IMG/VR virus record: IMGVR_UViG_3300031730_000191
Span: 1 to 45,849 of that record
Origin: a virus
DNA length: 45,849 nucleotides
Strand: one strand, 5' to 3'
Position numbers and translations under genes: made by a program. The first letter of the stretch is position 1, and every line of letters starts with the position of its first letter. The notes below the pieces were generated by a model. The model made no database searches, had not been told where the DNA came from, and saw only the letters and a program-made list of their open reading frames with translations. Shown here piece by piece: positions 23,096 to 30,508 of the stretch.

Positions 23096-23111
23096 ATTAG
23101 CAAACGCTAAT
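23096..23111 (+). promoter_or_regulatory. Dispersed 16-bp palindrome after the capsid gene
   Basis: ATTAGCAAACGCTAAT within the 18-base palindrome GATTAGCAAACGCTAATC. Located between the capsid stop and the terminator, with no promoter-like -35 in front. This fits a transcription-blocking site rather than an operator of a promoter. Confidence 0.85.
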
Positions 23112-23118
23112 CAAATAT

Positions 23119-23149
23119 GGCGCCGGCTCGAAAGGGTCGGCGCCTTTTT
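23119..23149 (+). terminator. Intrinsic terminator after the capsid gene
   Basis: GGCGCCG and CGGCGCC form a seven-base-pair GC stem around GCTCGAAAGGGT, followed by TTTTT. Partial termination here would lower expression of the glycan and connector genes relative to capsid. Confidence 0.85.
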
Positions 23150-23160
23150 AGGGGGTTTTG

Positions 23161-23481
23161 ATGTTAGTACGGGCTATCAAGCCGTTCGATAAGAAGCATC
23201 CCGGCACAGTGTTTGACACTACGTCATTCCATGCCGCGGAACTGATACGTAACGGCATGGCCGTTGAACACAAGATGAGGACGCCGCCCGTCAATAAGAC
23301 GGCGGCGACTCCGCAGAACAAAGGCGCACCCGAAGCGGGAAAAGCGCCGGCCGATGGCGTGGAACTACCGTCGTCTGTCTCGCCAGCGGCCCTAGTCTCA
23401 CCCCTGCCGACGTCGAGCACGTCCGCCGCTGGCGCGCGACCGACGCTCCGTTTGCGCAAGCCTCGCGCAAAGCGATCGTAA
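23161..23481 (+). CDS. Small protein after capsid; zero-frame product of a frameshift pair
   Basis: 106 residues. The N-terminal half (MLVRAIKPFDKKHPGTVFDTT...ELIRNGMAVEH) resembles short phage proteins commonly found right after the capsid gene. The second half is a low-complexity Pro/Ser/Thr tail ending in basic LRLRKPRAKRS. It overlaps by about 180 bases the -1 frame that encodes an MptE-like domain, and carries a slippery heptamer in that overlap. Confidence 0.65.
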   Translation: MLVRAIKPFDKKHPGTVFDTTSFHAAELIRNGMAVEHKMRTPPVNKTAATPQNKGAPEAGKAPADGVELPSSVSPAALVSPLPTSSTSAAGARPTLRLRKPRAKRS

Positions 23482-23975
23482 TCAACACGACGTTTCGGGC
23501 CGCCCCATGGGCCGACGTCCTATATGCGTGTGATTACGCATGGTGGAAACAATATGCGCTCGAAATTGATAGGGCTTTTAGCGGCGAGCGGTGGTCTTGC
23601 TCGACTCGTGCGAAGACGGAATATCGCAGCAACTGGGTGCAAGGTGAACCCGGAAAAGGACTATCACACCGACCGGGTGTGGTGCACACCGGCCAAAACT
23701 CCGGATATCAAGCCCTTGGCCTCGCCTACATGTGGGGAGCTAAGCGCGTCTTACTGCTCGGCTATGACTTCATGTTCAGTGGCGGCAAGCGTCATTGGCA
23801 TGGGGATCACCCTAACAGCTTGGGAAATTGCGGCGGAAACCTGGCGACTTGGGTTCAAAGCATGGGGTTTCTCGCCGCAGATTTAGAAAAGGAAGGCGTC
23901 GAGGTCGTGAACTGCTCACGAACTACGGCACTCCGCTGCTTCCCGCGAAGCACGATCGACAAAGAACTTACTTGA
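23161..23975 (+). CDS. Predicted -1 frameshift product with MptE-like (DUF115) domain
   Basis: The -1 frame open from 23298 to 23975 encodes TTVVCLASGPSLTPADVEHV, then NTTFRAAPWADVLYACDYAWW, NSGYQALGLAYMWGAKRVLLLGYDF, RHWHGDHP and EGVEVVNCS. This is the full signature of MptE-like/DUF115 proteins, the domain also present in Maf-type flagellin glycosyltransferases. No ATG, GTG or TTG exists in this frame before the conserved start of the domain; the first candidate is a GTG near 23634, which would delete half of it. A -1 slip at G GGA AAA (23337-23343) would fuse residues 1-61 of the zero-frame protein to it, giving about 271 residues. Alternatives are an ancestral frameshift mutation or a sequencing error. 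Confidence 0.65.
23337..23343 (+). other. Slippery heptamer G GGA AAA
   Basis: GGGAAAA in exact X XXY YYZ register with the zero frame (codons GGA AAA). It lies inside the overlap of the two frames, and a -1 slip leads directly into the MptE-like frame. A small CGCC/GGCG hairpin follows almost at once; its spacing is shorter than usual. Confidence 0.65.
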
Positions 23976-23984
23976 GGGTACCAA

Positions 23985-24809
23985 GTGAAAATCACAGTTT
24001 ATGGATACGGCTACGTCGGCAAAGCGGTCGCGCGATTCCTCGAGGACCACTATGAACTGCAGTTAGTCGACCCGGCCGAGTTCTCCGGCGCGGACTTGCG
24101 TAGCGCTAACGACACGGGGTTTGTTCCGACGGACTACGCCGTGATATGCGTGCCAACGCCGATGGGCGCCGACGGGTCGTGTGATTACTCGCATGTCACG
24201 GCGATTCTGAAAGCCGCGCGCCATACCCACTACCTGGTCAAGTCTACGATTCCGCCGGGCACGACGGAGAAGCTGAACTTCAACGCATCCAAGGGCGTTA
24301 CGGTGTGCTTCAGTCCTGAGTATATCGGCGAAGGGAATTACGAAGTTCAATGGTGGAAGGACTTCGCGCACCCTACGGATATGAAGAAGCACAGCTTTCA
24401 TATCTTCGGCGGGGTGCCGTCGGCAACTACCAAATGGGTTGATATCTGGCAGAAGGTCGCCGGATGGGTGCCGATCTACGCGCAGACGAACAGCCGCACG
24501 GCCGAACTGGTCAAGTATGGCGAGAACATGTTTCTGGCCTCCAAGAAGGTCATTTTTACCGAGTTCTACAAGATCGCCGAGGCCATGGGCGTGGACTTCC
24601 ACACGTTCCGCCAGTTGTTGTTGCTCGACGCGCGCATGGGGCCGGCTATGACGCTGGTTTTCCCCGATAAGCTTGCATTTGGCGGGAAGTGCCTGCCGAA
24701 GGACACGCAAGCACTGGTTAACGCGTCGGTGAGTTACGGCCATTTCCCGAAATTGTTTCAGGACGTGATAGACCGGAATAAGGACTTTGCCGAGCTCGAC
24801 AAGTCGTGA
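23985..24809 (+). CDS. UDP-sugar dehydrogenase-like protein, short form
   Basis: 274 residues; GTG start after TTGAGGGT. Rossmann NAD motif YGYGYVGKAVA at residues 4-14, VICVPTPMG, KSTIPPGTTE and FSPEYIGEG follow the UDP-glucose/GDP-mannose dehydrogenase family. The catalytic cysteine loop is present as FGGKCLPKDT, with YGENMFLASKK before it. The C-terminal UDP-binding domain of full-length enzymes (about 390-430 residues) is missing, so substrate or activity may differ. First gene of a sugar cassette lying between the capsid and connector genes. Confidence 0.85.
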   Translation: MKITVYGYGYVGKAVARFLEDHYELQLVDPAEFSGADLRSANDTGFVPTDYAVICVPTPMGADGSCDYSHVTAILKAARHTHYLVKSTIPPGTTEKLNFNASKGVTVCFSPEYIGEGNYEVQWWKDFAHPTDMKKHSFHIFGGVPSATTKWVDIWQKVAGWVPIYAQTNSRTAELVKYGENMFLASKKVIFTEFYKIAEAMGVDFHTFRQLLLLDARMGPAMTLVFPDKLAFGGKCLPKDTQALVNASVSYGHFPKLFQDVIDRNKDFAELDKS

Positions 24810-24934
24810 TCGCCTGGCTGTTTTGGATGGCTATAGGGTTGCTCATGGTTTGGGTGGGAAGCCCAACGAAAAGCGGCACGGTCTATCTAAGCGTCCGCGA
24901 AATCATCATGGCCGACCGGAAGCGCAAGTCGTGA
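24806..24934 (+). CDS. Small membrane-anchored protein, 42 aa
   Basis: GTG start overlapping the previous stop (GTGA), and its own stop overlaps the next GTG. One hydrophobic segment (IAWLFWMAIGLLMVW) followed by a basic tail. It may tether cassette enzymes at the membrane, but this is a guess. Confidence 0.5.
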   Translation: MIAWLFWMAIGLLMVWVGSPTKSGTVYLSVREIIMADRKRKS

Positions 24935-25692
24935 AACTCGACGGCCTCACGCTAATCATTCCGTACTACCGGAATGTGGCAATGCTCAAGATGCAACTGG
25001 CCGCTGTAGCACGGTACGACCCGCGCATAAAGGTTGTCGTTGTAGACGACGGCAGTCCGGAACCGGCCGAGCAGGCCATACGATCGTCGGGCTATCTGTG
25101 GCAGACGTTCGGCGGCCGACTCGAGGTGTACCGGATCCTGGAAGACATTCCATGGAACCGCGGCGGGGCGCGCAACTTGGGCGCGACGGTGTGCACGACC
25201 GACTGGCTAATGCATATCGACATTGACCATTTGCTGCCGATCACATGCGCCGCGCGAATGCTCGAGGTTGACGGTCTGAAGCCTACATATTGGTATCGGT
25301 TCCCGCGCTACCGGGTAGGGATCGCGGACGAAACGCGCAATAAGGACGCAATCCCACGTGATGCGACCTTTGGCGCGATCAAGCCGCACATTGACAGCTA
25401 TCTGTGTACGAAGTCCGTGTACTGGCTGGCTGGCGGATATGATGAGGACTACAGCGGCTGCCTCGGAGGCGGATCGCCGTTCCTGCAGCAACTTGAGCGC
25501 ACGGCGCCCGTGAGCCTTATGCCTCCCGACGTGCATCTACACGTCTATACGCGCAGTGCATGCGCCGATGCGTCGGATTTCAGTTTGAGCCGGGATACCT
25601 CAGAGTACAGCCGGCGCCGGAAAGCGAAGGAAGCGACGGGCGCCACGCGCGCTAAGAACCCGCTGCGCTTCAAGTGGGAACGCGTCCTGTGA
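24931..25692 (+). CDS. Family 2 (GT-A) glycosyltransferase
   Basis: 253 residues. N-terminal nucleotide-binding strand LTLIIPYYRN, then VVVVDDGS, NRGGARNLGA and WLMHIDIDHL, with D-x-D as metal ligand (about residues 92-94). GGYDEDYSGCLGGGSPFLQQL is the acceptor-side motif common in GT2 enzymes. Likely cytoplasmic, transferring a sugar from a nucleotide donor. GTG start fixed by overlap with the preceding stop; a longer in-frame upstream start would run through another gene. Confidence 0.9.
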   Translation: MKLDGLTLIIPYYRNVAMLKMQLAAVARYDPRIKVVVVDDGSPEPAEQAIRSSGYLWQTFGGRLEVYRILEDIPWNRGGARNLGATVCTTDWLMHIDIDHLLPITCAARMLEVDGLKPTYWYRFPRYRVGIADETRNKDAIPRDATFGAIKPHIDSYLCTKSVYWLAGGYDEDYSGCLGGGSPFLQQLERTAPVSLMPPDVHLHVYTRSACADASDFSLSRDTSEYSRRRKAKEATGATRAKNPLRFKWERVL

Positions 25693-26339
25693 GTTACCCG
25701 ATAGTTGCGGATGAGTTCCACACAATGGGACTTGTTGCTAAAGGCTTCTCCCTGGCGCGGTTCGGCGACGGTGAGATGAAGATGGCCGAGGGTTTCGGCT
25801 ACGCGCGGGAACCCGGAGGCCCGAAGTTGGCCGCGGAACTATCGCGGACATTGCGTACGCCACACGTTCGCTGTCTGGTCGGTATACCGACGTACGACCC
25901 GCAAGGGCCGAAGTATAGGAACTGGCTACGGCATCAAGCGCGTTTCGAGGATTTGCTACAGCCGCGGCAACCTTACTTCTCGGCGTTCGTGAGCCGGCCG
26001 GACTCGGCGCCCTGGATCAACTGCCGCGAATACGCGGTATTGGTTGAAAGCGTATGGGCCGGTAAGAAGACGGTTGTAGTATGCGAGAAATCAGGTTCCA
26101 TGCTGCAGACAGTGAGCATGGCTTCCGCTTATGTTAAGCACATAGCCTGCCCACATCGCGAAGCTTACGGGCAGATAGACTTGATCGAAGACAAGGTACG
26201 CGCGGCGCGGCCGGACGTGGTCATTATGTCCGCCGGCCCAATGGCCACGTGCTTAGCAAACCGACTAGCCGCGGATCATATTCACGCGGTCGACCTTGGA
26301 TCCGCCGGCGGGTTCCTCGGCCGGCTGCTCCGGTCATGA
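25689..26339 (+). CDS. GT-D fold glycosyltransferase-like protein
   Basis: 216 residues with the GT-D (DUF1792-type) hallmark FSLARFGDGEMK near residue 20 and later VIMSAGPMATCLANRLA and AVDLGSAGGFLGRLLR, which match the family's C-terminal nucleotide-sugar site. GT-D enzymes extend O-linked glycans on serine-rich proteins in other bacteria. GTG start overlaps the GT2 stop. Placed in the capsid-connector cassette, so a virion protein is the likely acceptor. Confidence 0.8.
   Translation: MSYPIVADEFHTMGLVAKGFSLARFGDGEMKMAEGFGYAREPGGPKLAAELSRTLRTPHVRCLVGIPTYDPQGPKYRNWLRHQARFEDLLQPRQPYFSAFVSRPDSAPWINCREYAVLVESVWAGKKTVVVCEKSGSMLQTVSMASAYVKHIACPHREAYGQIDLIEDKVRAARPDVVIMSAGPMATCLANRLAADHIHAVDLGSAGGFLGRLLRS
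26252..26267 (+). promoter_or_regulatory. One-arm copy of the dispersed site in the GT-D gene
   Basis: CTTAGCAAACCGACTA: left arm TTAGCAAAC intact, right arm degenerate. May be chance, but the orientation agrees with the other late-region sites. Confidence 0.35.
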
Positions 26340-27037
26340 AGTCGATTGTATGTTGGATTTGGGGCGGCGGGACGCGTCAGTACACGCCGCAGCACGTCAA
26401 CGTACTGGCCAAGATGTTCAAGCGCCACCTGGCCGAGGAACACCGTTTCATCTGCGTAACGGATGGGACGGCAGGCTTTGACAAGGGCGTGGAAGTGTTC
26501 CCGACGCCTAAGCAGGCTGTACAGGTGGGGCGCTTCAAGAGTCCGGAGGGCGTTAGGTTCCCTTCCTGCTATCGCCGCCTGTGGATGTTCTCCGAAGACG
26601 CCAAGGTGCTCGGCGAACGGGTTCTGCTAATCGACGTCGACCTAGTGGTATTGAAGGACGTCACACCCATATTTAACTTAACGGCCGACTTCGTCGGCTG
26701 GCGGCCTTATCGCGATTGGGGCGCACAGATGCGCTATGGCGGCGGGATCTATTTGCTAACGCCAGGCACGCGCCGGCACGTTTGGGAGAAGTTCGACGGC
26801 CAGCCGGGGATCAACCGAGCTCGCGCCGCGGGCTTCCGCGGATCCGACCAGGCATGGCTTAGCTACATGCTCGGCCCGAAAGAGGTGCACTGGCCGAAGT
26901 CCTCCGGCATTTATTCAATACGCGACTTTCCGCAGACGCCGAACGCGCCTCCCGCTGACGCGCGGCTGGTGCAGTTCAACGGCCCGGTAAAGCCCTGGAA
27001 TAGCCCGCTAGTGTGGGCACGGCAACATTGGCGGTAA
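26336..27037 (+). CDS. GT8-like glycosyltransferase
   Basis: 233 residues from MKSIVCWIWGGG. Central ERVLLIDVDLVVLKDV contains the D-x-D metal motif of GT-A retaining transferases; YGGGIYLLTPG and RGSDQAWLSYML are the usual later motifs. Overlaps the previous gene by ATGA. Third glycosyltransferase in a row, so the cassette could build a short oligosaccharide. Confidence 0.8.
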   Translation: MKSIVCWIWGGGTRQYTPQHVNVLAKMFKRHLAEEHRFICVTDGTAGFDKGVEVFPTPKQAVQVGRFKSPEGVRFPSCYRRLWMFSEDAKVLGERVLLIDVDLVVLKDVTPIFNLTADFVGWRPYRDWGAQMRYGGGIYLLTPGTRRHVWEKFDGQPGINRARAAGFRGSDQAWLSYMLGPKEVHWPKSSGIYSIRDFPQTPNAPPADARLVQFNGPVKPWNSPLVWARQHWR

Positions 27038-27041
27038 CGAC

Positions 27042-27446
27042 ATGACGGATTTGACAGAAATCGAGCTTTTCGGGTTTCCGGAAGATGAGCCGAACAGCAA
27101 CGCGTTGCCGCCTCCGCGGCCGACTTACGAGAATAACGATTATCTGAGCCTCGGGGATATCAAAGACCATCTGTCTATCGAACTATCGAATACCGAGCAT
27201 GACAGCCGACTTACCCGATTAGCAAATAGTGCGTATGCTTGGGCCATATCGTTCCTAAACCGCCAATTGCACAGCATGGACGACAACAGCCCGCCGGCGT
27301 CGCCTCTGGTGCTGCCGGAAGACTTGAAAACGGCGCTGCTGTTGCATATCGAAGCGTACTTCGAACGCGATCCGCAGACGATGCCCATGCTACTAGAGGC
27401 GGCCGAGAACCTTGCGTATCCGTACCGTATCGCAATCGGTGTGTGA
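27042..27446 (+). CDS. Head-tail connector, gp6-like
   Basis: 134 residues. After a Pro-rich leader comes YLSLGDIKDHLSIE, SRLTRLANSAYAWAISFLNRQL and LLLHIEAYFERD, the helical pattern of HK97 gp6/Phage_connect_1 adaptors that form a ring below the portal. It resumes the structural gene order after the glycan cassette. A one-arm copy of the dispersed site (ATTAGCAAATAG) lies inside it. Confidence 0.85.
   Translation: MTDLTEIELFGFPEDEPNSNALPPPRPTYENNDYLSLGDIKDHLSIELSNTEHDSRLTRLANSAYAWAISFLNRQLHSMDDNSPPASPLVLPEDLKTALLLHIEAYFERDPQTMPMLLEAAENLAYPYRIAIGV
27218..27233 (+). promoter_or_regulatory. One-arm copy of the dispersed site
   Basis: ATTAGCAAATAGTGCG: the first nine bases are perfect, the right arm lost. 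In the connector coding sequence. Confidence 0.4.
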
Positions 27447-27616
27447 TGAAAGAACCGTGTAAGCCGTGCGGCAAGGTCCGCAGCTACCTCCCTGAGAGTA
27501 TCCGCAAGCGCCTCGAGGAAGTCGAGCGCCGGCAACTGGAAAAGGCGAATGCAACCCGGAAAACTCCGCAACAAGGTAACGCTGCAACTCCGAACGTTGA
27601 CGCCGAACGCCGTTAA
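27446..27616 (+). CDS. Small CxxC protein, 56 aa
   Basis: Starts MKEPCKPCGK with the ATG overlapping the connector stop. CxxC is followed by a charged helix ESIRKRLEEVERRQLEK and a polar tail. Its last 68 bases overlap the head-closure gene in another frame. Zinc binding or a structural accessory role is possible; no family recognised. Confidence 0.55.
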   Translation: MKEPCKPCGKVRSYLPESIRKRLEEVERRQLEKANATRKTPQQGNAATPNVDAERR

Positions 27617-27926
27617 CGAAGAGGTGATCGGGTACGTTGATTTCGTCGACGTGTGGGCGGCCATTGAACCTGTGGCGCCTAAGAAGTCCGGCGGCGAGAC
27701 GTACGCCGCGGCGCAGGTCCAGGCCACGGGCTATACGCAAATCCGGATCCGCTACCGGGCAGACGTCGACCCGACGATACGAATCAAGTTCATCGCGCGG
27801 CACGATTCGCCGCAGCTAGTGGATTATTACGACGTCGAGAACGTCACGCATACCAATGAACGGCGCCGCGAGACGGTGTTTCTGTGCCGCAAACGCTACG
27901 CCGACGGGTTCCGCAGTGGCGTCTGA
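27549..27926 (+). CDS. Head closure / head-tail adaptor (gp7/gp16-like)
   Basis: 125 residues with the Phage_H_T_join pattern: MQPGKLRNKVTLQ, DVWAAIEPV, RIRYRADVDPTIRIKF and YYDVENVTHTNERRRETVFLC. It forms the ring that closes the connector after packaging. It overlaps the small CxxC gene before it and the tail-completion gene after it. Confidence 0.9.
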   Translation: MQPGKLRNKVTLQLRTLTPNAVNEEVIGYVDFVDVWAAIEPVAPKKSGGETYAAAQVQATGYTQIRIRYRADVDPTIRIKFIARHDSPQLVDYYDVENVTHTNERRRETVFLCRKRYADGFRSGV

Positions 27927-28353
27927 TTTCACGTATAAGATTGAAGGGGCGGCGGAGCTAATAGCCAAGTTGTCCGCCCTTGGCCATCTCGAGGACGGCA
28001 AGGCACCGCGTAGCGCTGCACGCGCTGGCGTCAAACCCATTTTTACGCAGGCCAAGGCGAACATTCCGAAGAGTCCCGATGCCGTGAAGACGTACAAGGG
28101 TCGTCTGGTCGGACCCGGATTTGCGTCGCGGAATATTCGGACCATTACGCAATTGAAGAAGGCCGAGGGTATCGCGCGGGCCAGCGTGGGCGTACGCGCG
28201 GAAGCGTTCTACGCCGTGCGCTTCGTCGAGCGCGGCACGAAGAAACAGAAGGCGCAGCACTGGCTGACCGAAGCGTCGGAACAGACGATCGACAAGCAGT
28301 TAGAAGCCGTTTCGGCATCCCTTGAGAAGTCAATCGCGAAGTATTCGAAATGA
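27916..28353 (+). CDS. Tail completion protein, HK97 gp10-like
   Basis: 145 residues; GTG start giving MASDFTYKIEGAAELIAKL. The body PRSAARAGVKPIFTQAKANIPK and AFYAVRFVERGTKKQKAQHWL is the HK97 gp10 family signature. The longer in-frame start upstream would cover the head-closure gene and is rejected. It acts at the head-tail junction. Confidence 0.85.
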   Translation: MASDFTYKIEGAAELIAKLSALGHLEDGKAPRSAARAGVKPIFTQAKANIPKSPDAVKTYKGRLVGPGFASRNIRTITQLKKAEGIARASVGVRAEAFYAVRFVERGTKKQKAQHWLTEASEQTIDKQLEAVSASLEKSIAKYSK

Positions 28354-28751
28354 TCGAACAGGGCATATTCGAACGACTCCGGGACGACGGCCCTGTGGCG
28401 GTCCTGGTCGGCGGCCGGGTGTTCCCTGTGCAGATACCGGAATCCCGCAGCGACGGCCATTCCGCTACACCGTGCATCGTGTTCACGCTCAACAGTGAGG
28501 CGCGCAGCCTAACGACGTGCGACGCTGCGAGCTCGGTTGAAGGTACGTACCAGATTGACAGTGTTTCGAAGTCCTACTTCGAAGCCAAGGAAATGGCGAA
28601 CGCCGTTCGCCTTTGCCTCAATAGTTTTACCGGCCTAATGGGTGGGACGCCTGTAGACCGGGTATTGCTGGAGACCGCGCAAGATTTGATTGAAGCGGAA
28701 CCCGGGTTGTACAGAGTGTCCCAAACCTTTGTCTTTTACTATCAGGAGTGA
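28350..28751 (+). CDS. Tail terminator, DUF3168 family
   Basis: 133 residues: IFERLRDDGPVAVLVGGRVFPVQIP, ATPCIVFTLNS, YQIDSVSKSYFEAKEMANAVR and YRVSQTFVFYYQE are the DUF3168 pattern. Such proteins cap the end of the tail tube. ATGA overlap with the previous gene. Confidence 0.85.
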   Translation: MIEQGIFERLRDDGPVAVLVGGRVFPVQIPESRSDGHSATPCIVFTLNSEARSLTTCDAASSVEGTYQIDSVSKSYFEAKEMANAVRLCLNSFTGLMGGTPVDRVLLETAQDLIEAEPGLYRVSQTFVFYYQE

Positions 28752-28756
28752 TTCGA

Positions 28757-29179
28757 ATGACCAGTAAGGCGTTTGTCGGTAATGCGTTTTTGGCTGTCGG
28801 CAATGGCGCCAGCCCTGAGGTATTCACCCGGTATTGCGAAGTCGATTCAATCAGCGGGCTTGGCCAGGCCAACGCGCAGGTTGAGGTTACGACGTTCTGC
28901 AGCGGTGGCGTGAAGGAATACGTTCCCGGATTGGCGGACGGTAACACAGTGACGGTCACGGCCAACTATGACCCGGACAACACGGTACAGAACGCGTTGA
29001 TTGCGGATGTCAAAGCGAAGACCCGTCGCAATTTCCAATTGCAGGTCGCGGACGACAGCCCGCAGACGGTGTTTCACTTCGCCATGGCAATGTTGTCGTG
29101 GGACGTGGCGCCGAGCATCTCGGCTCAAAACAAAGTCACGTTTACGGGCAAGATCAGCGGCGATATCAGCGTGACTTAA
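28757..29179 (+). CDS. Major tail tube protein
   Basis: 140 residues. The ATG after AGGAG is chosen over an in-frame GTG nine bases earlier. Beta-rich sequence with FTRYCEVDSISGLG, ANAQVEVTTFCSGGVKEYVPG and FTGKISGDISVT, the pattern of lambda/HK97-like tube proteins. Position before the chaperone pair and tape measure supports this. A perfect 18-base palindrome follows its stop. Confidence 0.85.
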   Translation: MTSKAFVGNAFLAVGNGASPEVFTRYCEVDSISGLGQANAQVEVTTFCSGGVKEYVPGLADGNTVTVTANYDPDNTVQNALIADVKAKTRRNFQLQVADDSPQTVFHFAMAMLSWDVAPSISAQNKVTFTGKISGDISVT

Positions 29180-29181
29180 GG

Positions 29182-29197
29182 ATTAGCAAACGCTAAT
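29182..29197 (+). promoter_or_regulatory. Dispersed 16-bp palindrome after the tail tube gene
   Basis: ATTAGCAAACGCTAAT in GATTAGCAAACGCTAATC, identical over 18 bases to the copy after the capsid gene. It lies in the 52-base gap before the tail-chaperone gene. A weak CTATAAAG follows but no good -35. Confidence 0.85.
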
Positions 29198-29231
29198 CCG
29201 CGTGCTATAAAGGTGAAAAGAGGGTGTATTT

Positions 29232-29534
29232 ATGATTCAAGACCTAATCGCTAAAGCAGCGTTGCGCGTGTCTCTGGTGACAGTTGCCGGGGAGCCGGTT
29301 TATGTCAAAGAGCCGACATACGCCGAAATCAACATGTGGCGGGATTCGATCGCCGCCGGGCGCACAGAAGATGCCAACGCAAAGCTTTTCTCTCGCTGTG
29401 TGGTGGACGAGTTTGGCGTGGAAGTGCTCGACCACGACGGGGCCTACGCATTGGCCCGCGGATCGATGCGAGTTCTTAATCCGCTGCTTTCCGCAATCAC
29501 GGACGCGCTGAAGGACGAAGCAAAAAACGCCTAA
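29232..29534 (+). CDS. Tail assembly chaperone, G-like
   Basis: 100 residues; GAGGG precedes the ATG. Pattern: LRVSLVTVAGEPVYVKEPTYAEINMWRD then EVLDHDGAYALARGSMRVLNPLLSAITDAL. It coats the tape measure during tail assembly. It ends KDEAKNA with the slippery sequence just before the stop. Confidence 0.85.
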   Translation: MIQDLIAKAALRVSLVTVAGEPVYVKEPTYAEINMWRDSIAAGRTEDANAKLFSRCVVDEFGVEVLDHDGAYALARGSMRVLNPLLSAITDALKDEAKNA

Positions 29535-29854
29535 CGCCTGAGCGCCGGTTCCTGCATCGGCTGGCACTGGCGTTAGGGCGGACGGTGGAAGAGTTAGAGC
29601 GGACCACGTCGGCCCGCGAAATGCAAGATTGGTCTTACTTCTATGGCGTCGAGCCTTGGGGCGCCAGCCGCGACAACATGCACGCGGGCATTGTGGCCTC
29701 TACGGTGTTCAACATGAACAGGGCGGCCAGTGAGAAGGCCCGCAGCTTTACCGACTTCATGTTGAAAGAGCATGACCCGGAAGCGGAAGGCCGAGAGAAG
29801 ACGCAGAAATTTGTAGCGGCGCTTCGAGCGCTAGCTAAGCCGAAACGGAAGTAA
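29232..29854 (+). CDS. Tail assembly chaperone GT-like, -1 frameshift product
   Basis: A -1 slip on A AAA AAC leads into a frame encoding RLTPERRFLHRLALALGRTVEEL, REMQDWSYFYGVEPWG and a helical tail ending PKRK, giving about 207 residues. The downstream frame has only an internal GTG of its own, without a ribosome-binding site, and conserved sequence continues upstream of that GTG to the slip point. This is the standard G/GT arrangement of long-tailed phages. The minor GT form bridges tape measure and tube protein. Confidence 0.85.
29522..29528 (+). other. Slippery heptamer A AAA AAC
   Basis: AAAAAAC in X XXY YYZ register with the G-like frame (codons AAA AAC), two codons before its stop. 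The downstream frame is open exactly in -1. Confidence 0.85.
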
Positions 29855-30508
29855 ATGGACGCAGAAGCGACAAGGCTTTGCCCGAAATGCGAGGTTGAGA
29901 AATCAACCCTGGAATTCTATTTCTTTAAGTCTGGGCCTTCGACGTACTGTAAACCGTGCTGCCGTCGTAACGCTATAGACGCCAGGCTCCGAGCCAACGC
30001 GAAAATGTCCCCTGAACAAGCGGAGGCCAAGCGCGTCTATATGGCGGAATATTCCGCGAAATACCGAGCAGACCCAAAAAACGCAGATAAGTTGCAGGCA
30101 AAGTATTTGCGGCATAGGGGGCGTCATCCCGAGAAGAATAGGGCCAAACAAAGAGAACATCGTGCGCGCAATCGGGATTTAGCTCTGTTCAGGTCTGCGC
30201 AATCCCGAGCAAAAACGCGAGAATGGGATTTCACGATTACTCGCCAATGGCTTAGAGCGAAGCTAGAGGCTAACGTTTGTGAGGCCACGGGATTGGCGTT
30301 CGCTAACGGAGAATATGTCGGCGCGGGTCATGCCGATCCTTTCAGCGCATCGCTTGACCGGCGCGATTCAACAAAAGGCTACACGCCTGAGAATTGTAGA
30401 TTGATTCTTTGGGGTTTGAACATGGCGCTAAGTCAGTGGGGCGACCAAGTTTACGCAGAAATTGCCACGGCGTACCTTAGTAAAAAGGCTAGTAAAATCA
30501 ATGGCTAA
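29855..30508 (+). CDS. Zinc-finger HNH-type homing endonuclease, probable insertion
   Basis: 217 residues. N-terminal CPKCEVEK...YCKPC is a four-cysteine finger. A long charged helix-rich linker follows, then C-E-A-T-G-L and FSASLDRRDSTKGYTPENCRLI, the HNH-like core of a group of free-standing endonucleases. It begins immediately after the chaperone stop and overlaps the tape-measure start. It is visibly more AT-rich than its neighbours, so it looks like a mobile insertion in the tail module. Confidence 0.8.
   Translation: MDAEATRLCPKCEVEKSTLEFYFFKSGPSTYCKPCCRRNAIDARLRANAKMSPEQAEAKRVYMAEYSAKYRADPKNADKLQAKYLRHRGRHPEKNRAKQREHRARNRDLALFRSAQSRAKTREWDFTITRQWLRAKLEANVCEATGLAFANGEYVGAGHADPFSASLDRRDSTKGYTPENCRLILWGLNMALSQWGDQVYAEIATAYLSKKASKING

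Noticed and set aside
21922-23103. A 393-codon open frame on the minus strand opposite the capsid gene
   Set aside because: It mirrors a well-supported capsid gene, has a composition typical of antisense frames in GC-rich DNA, and lacks recognisable motifs.
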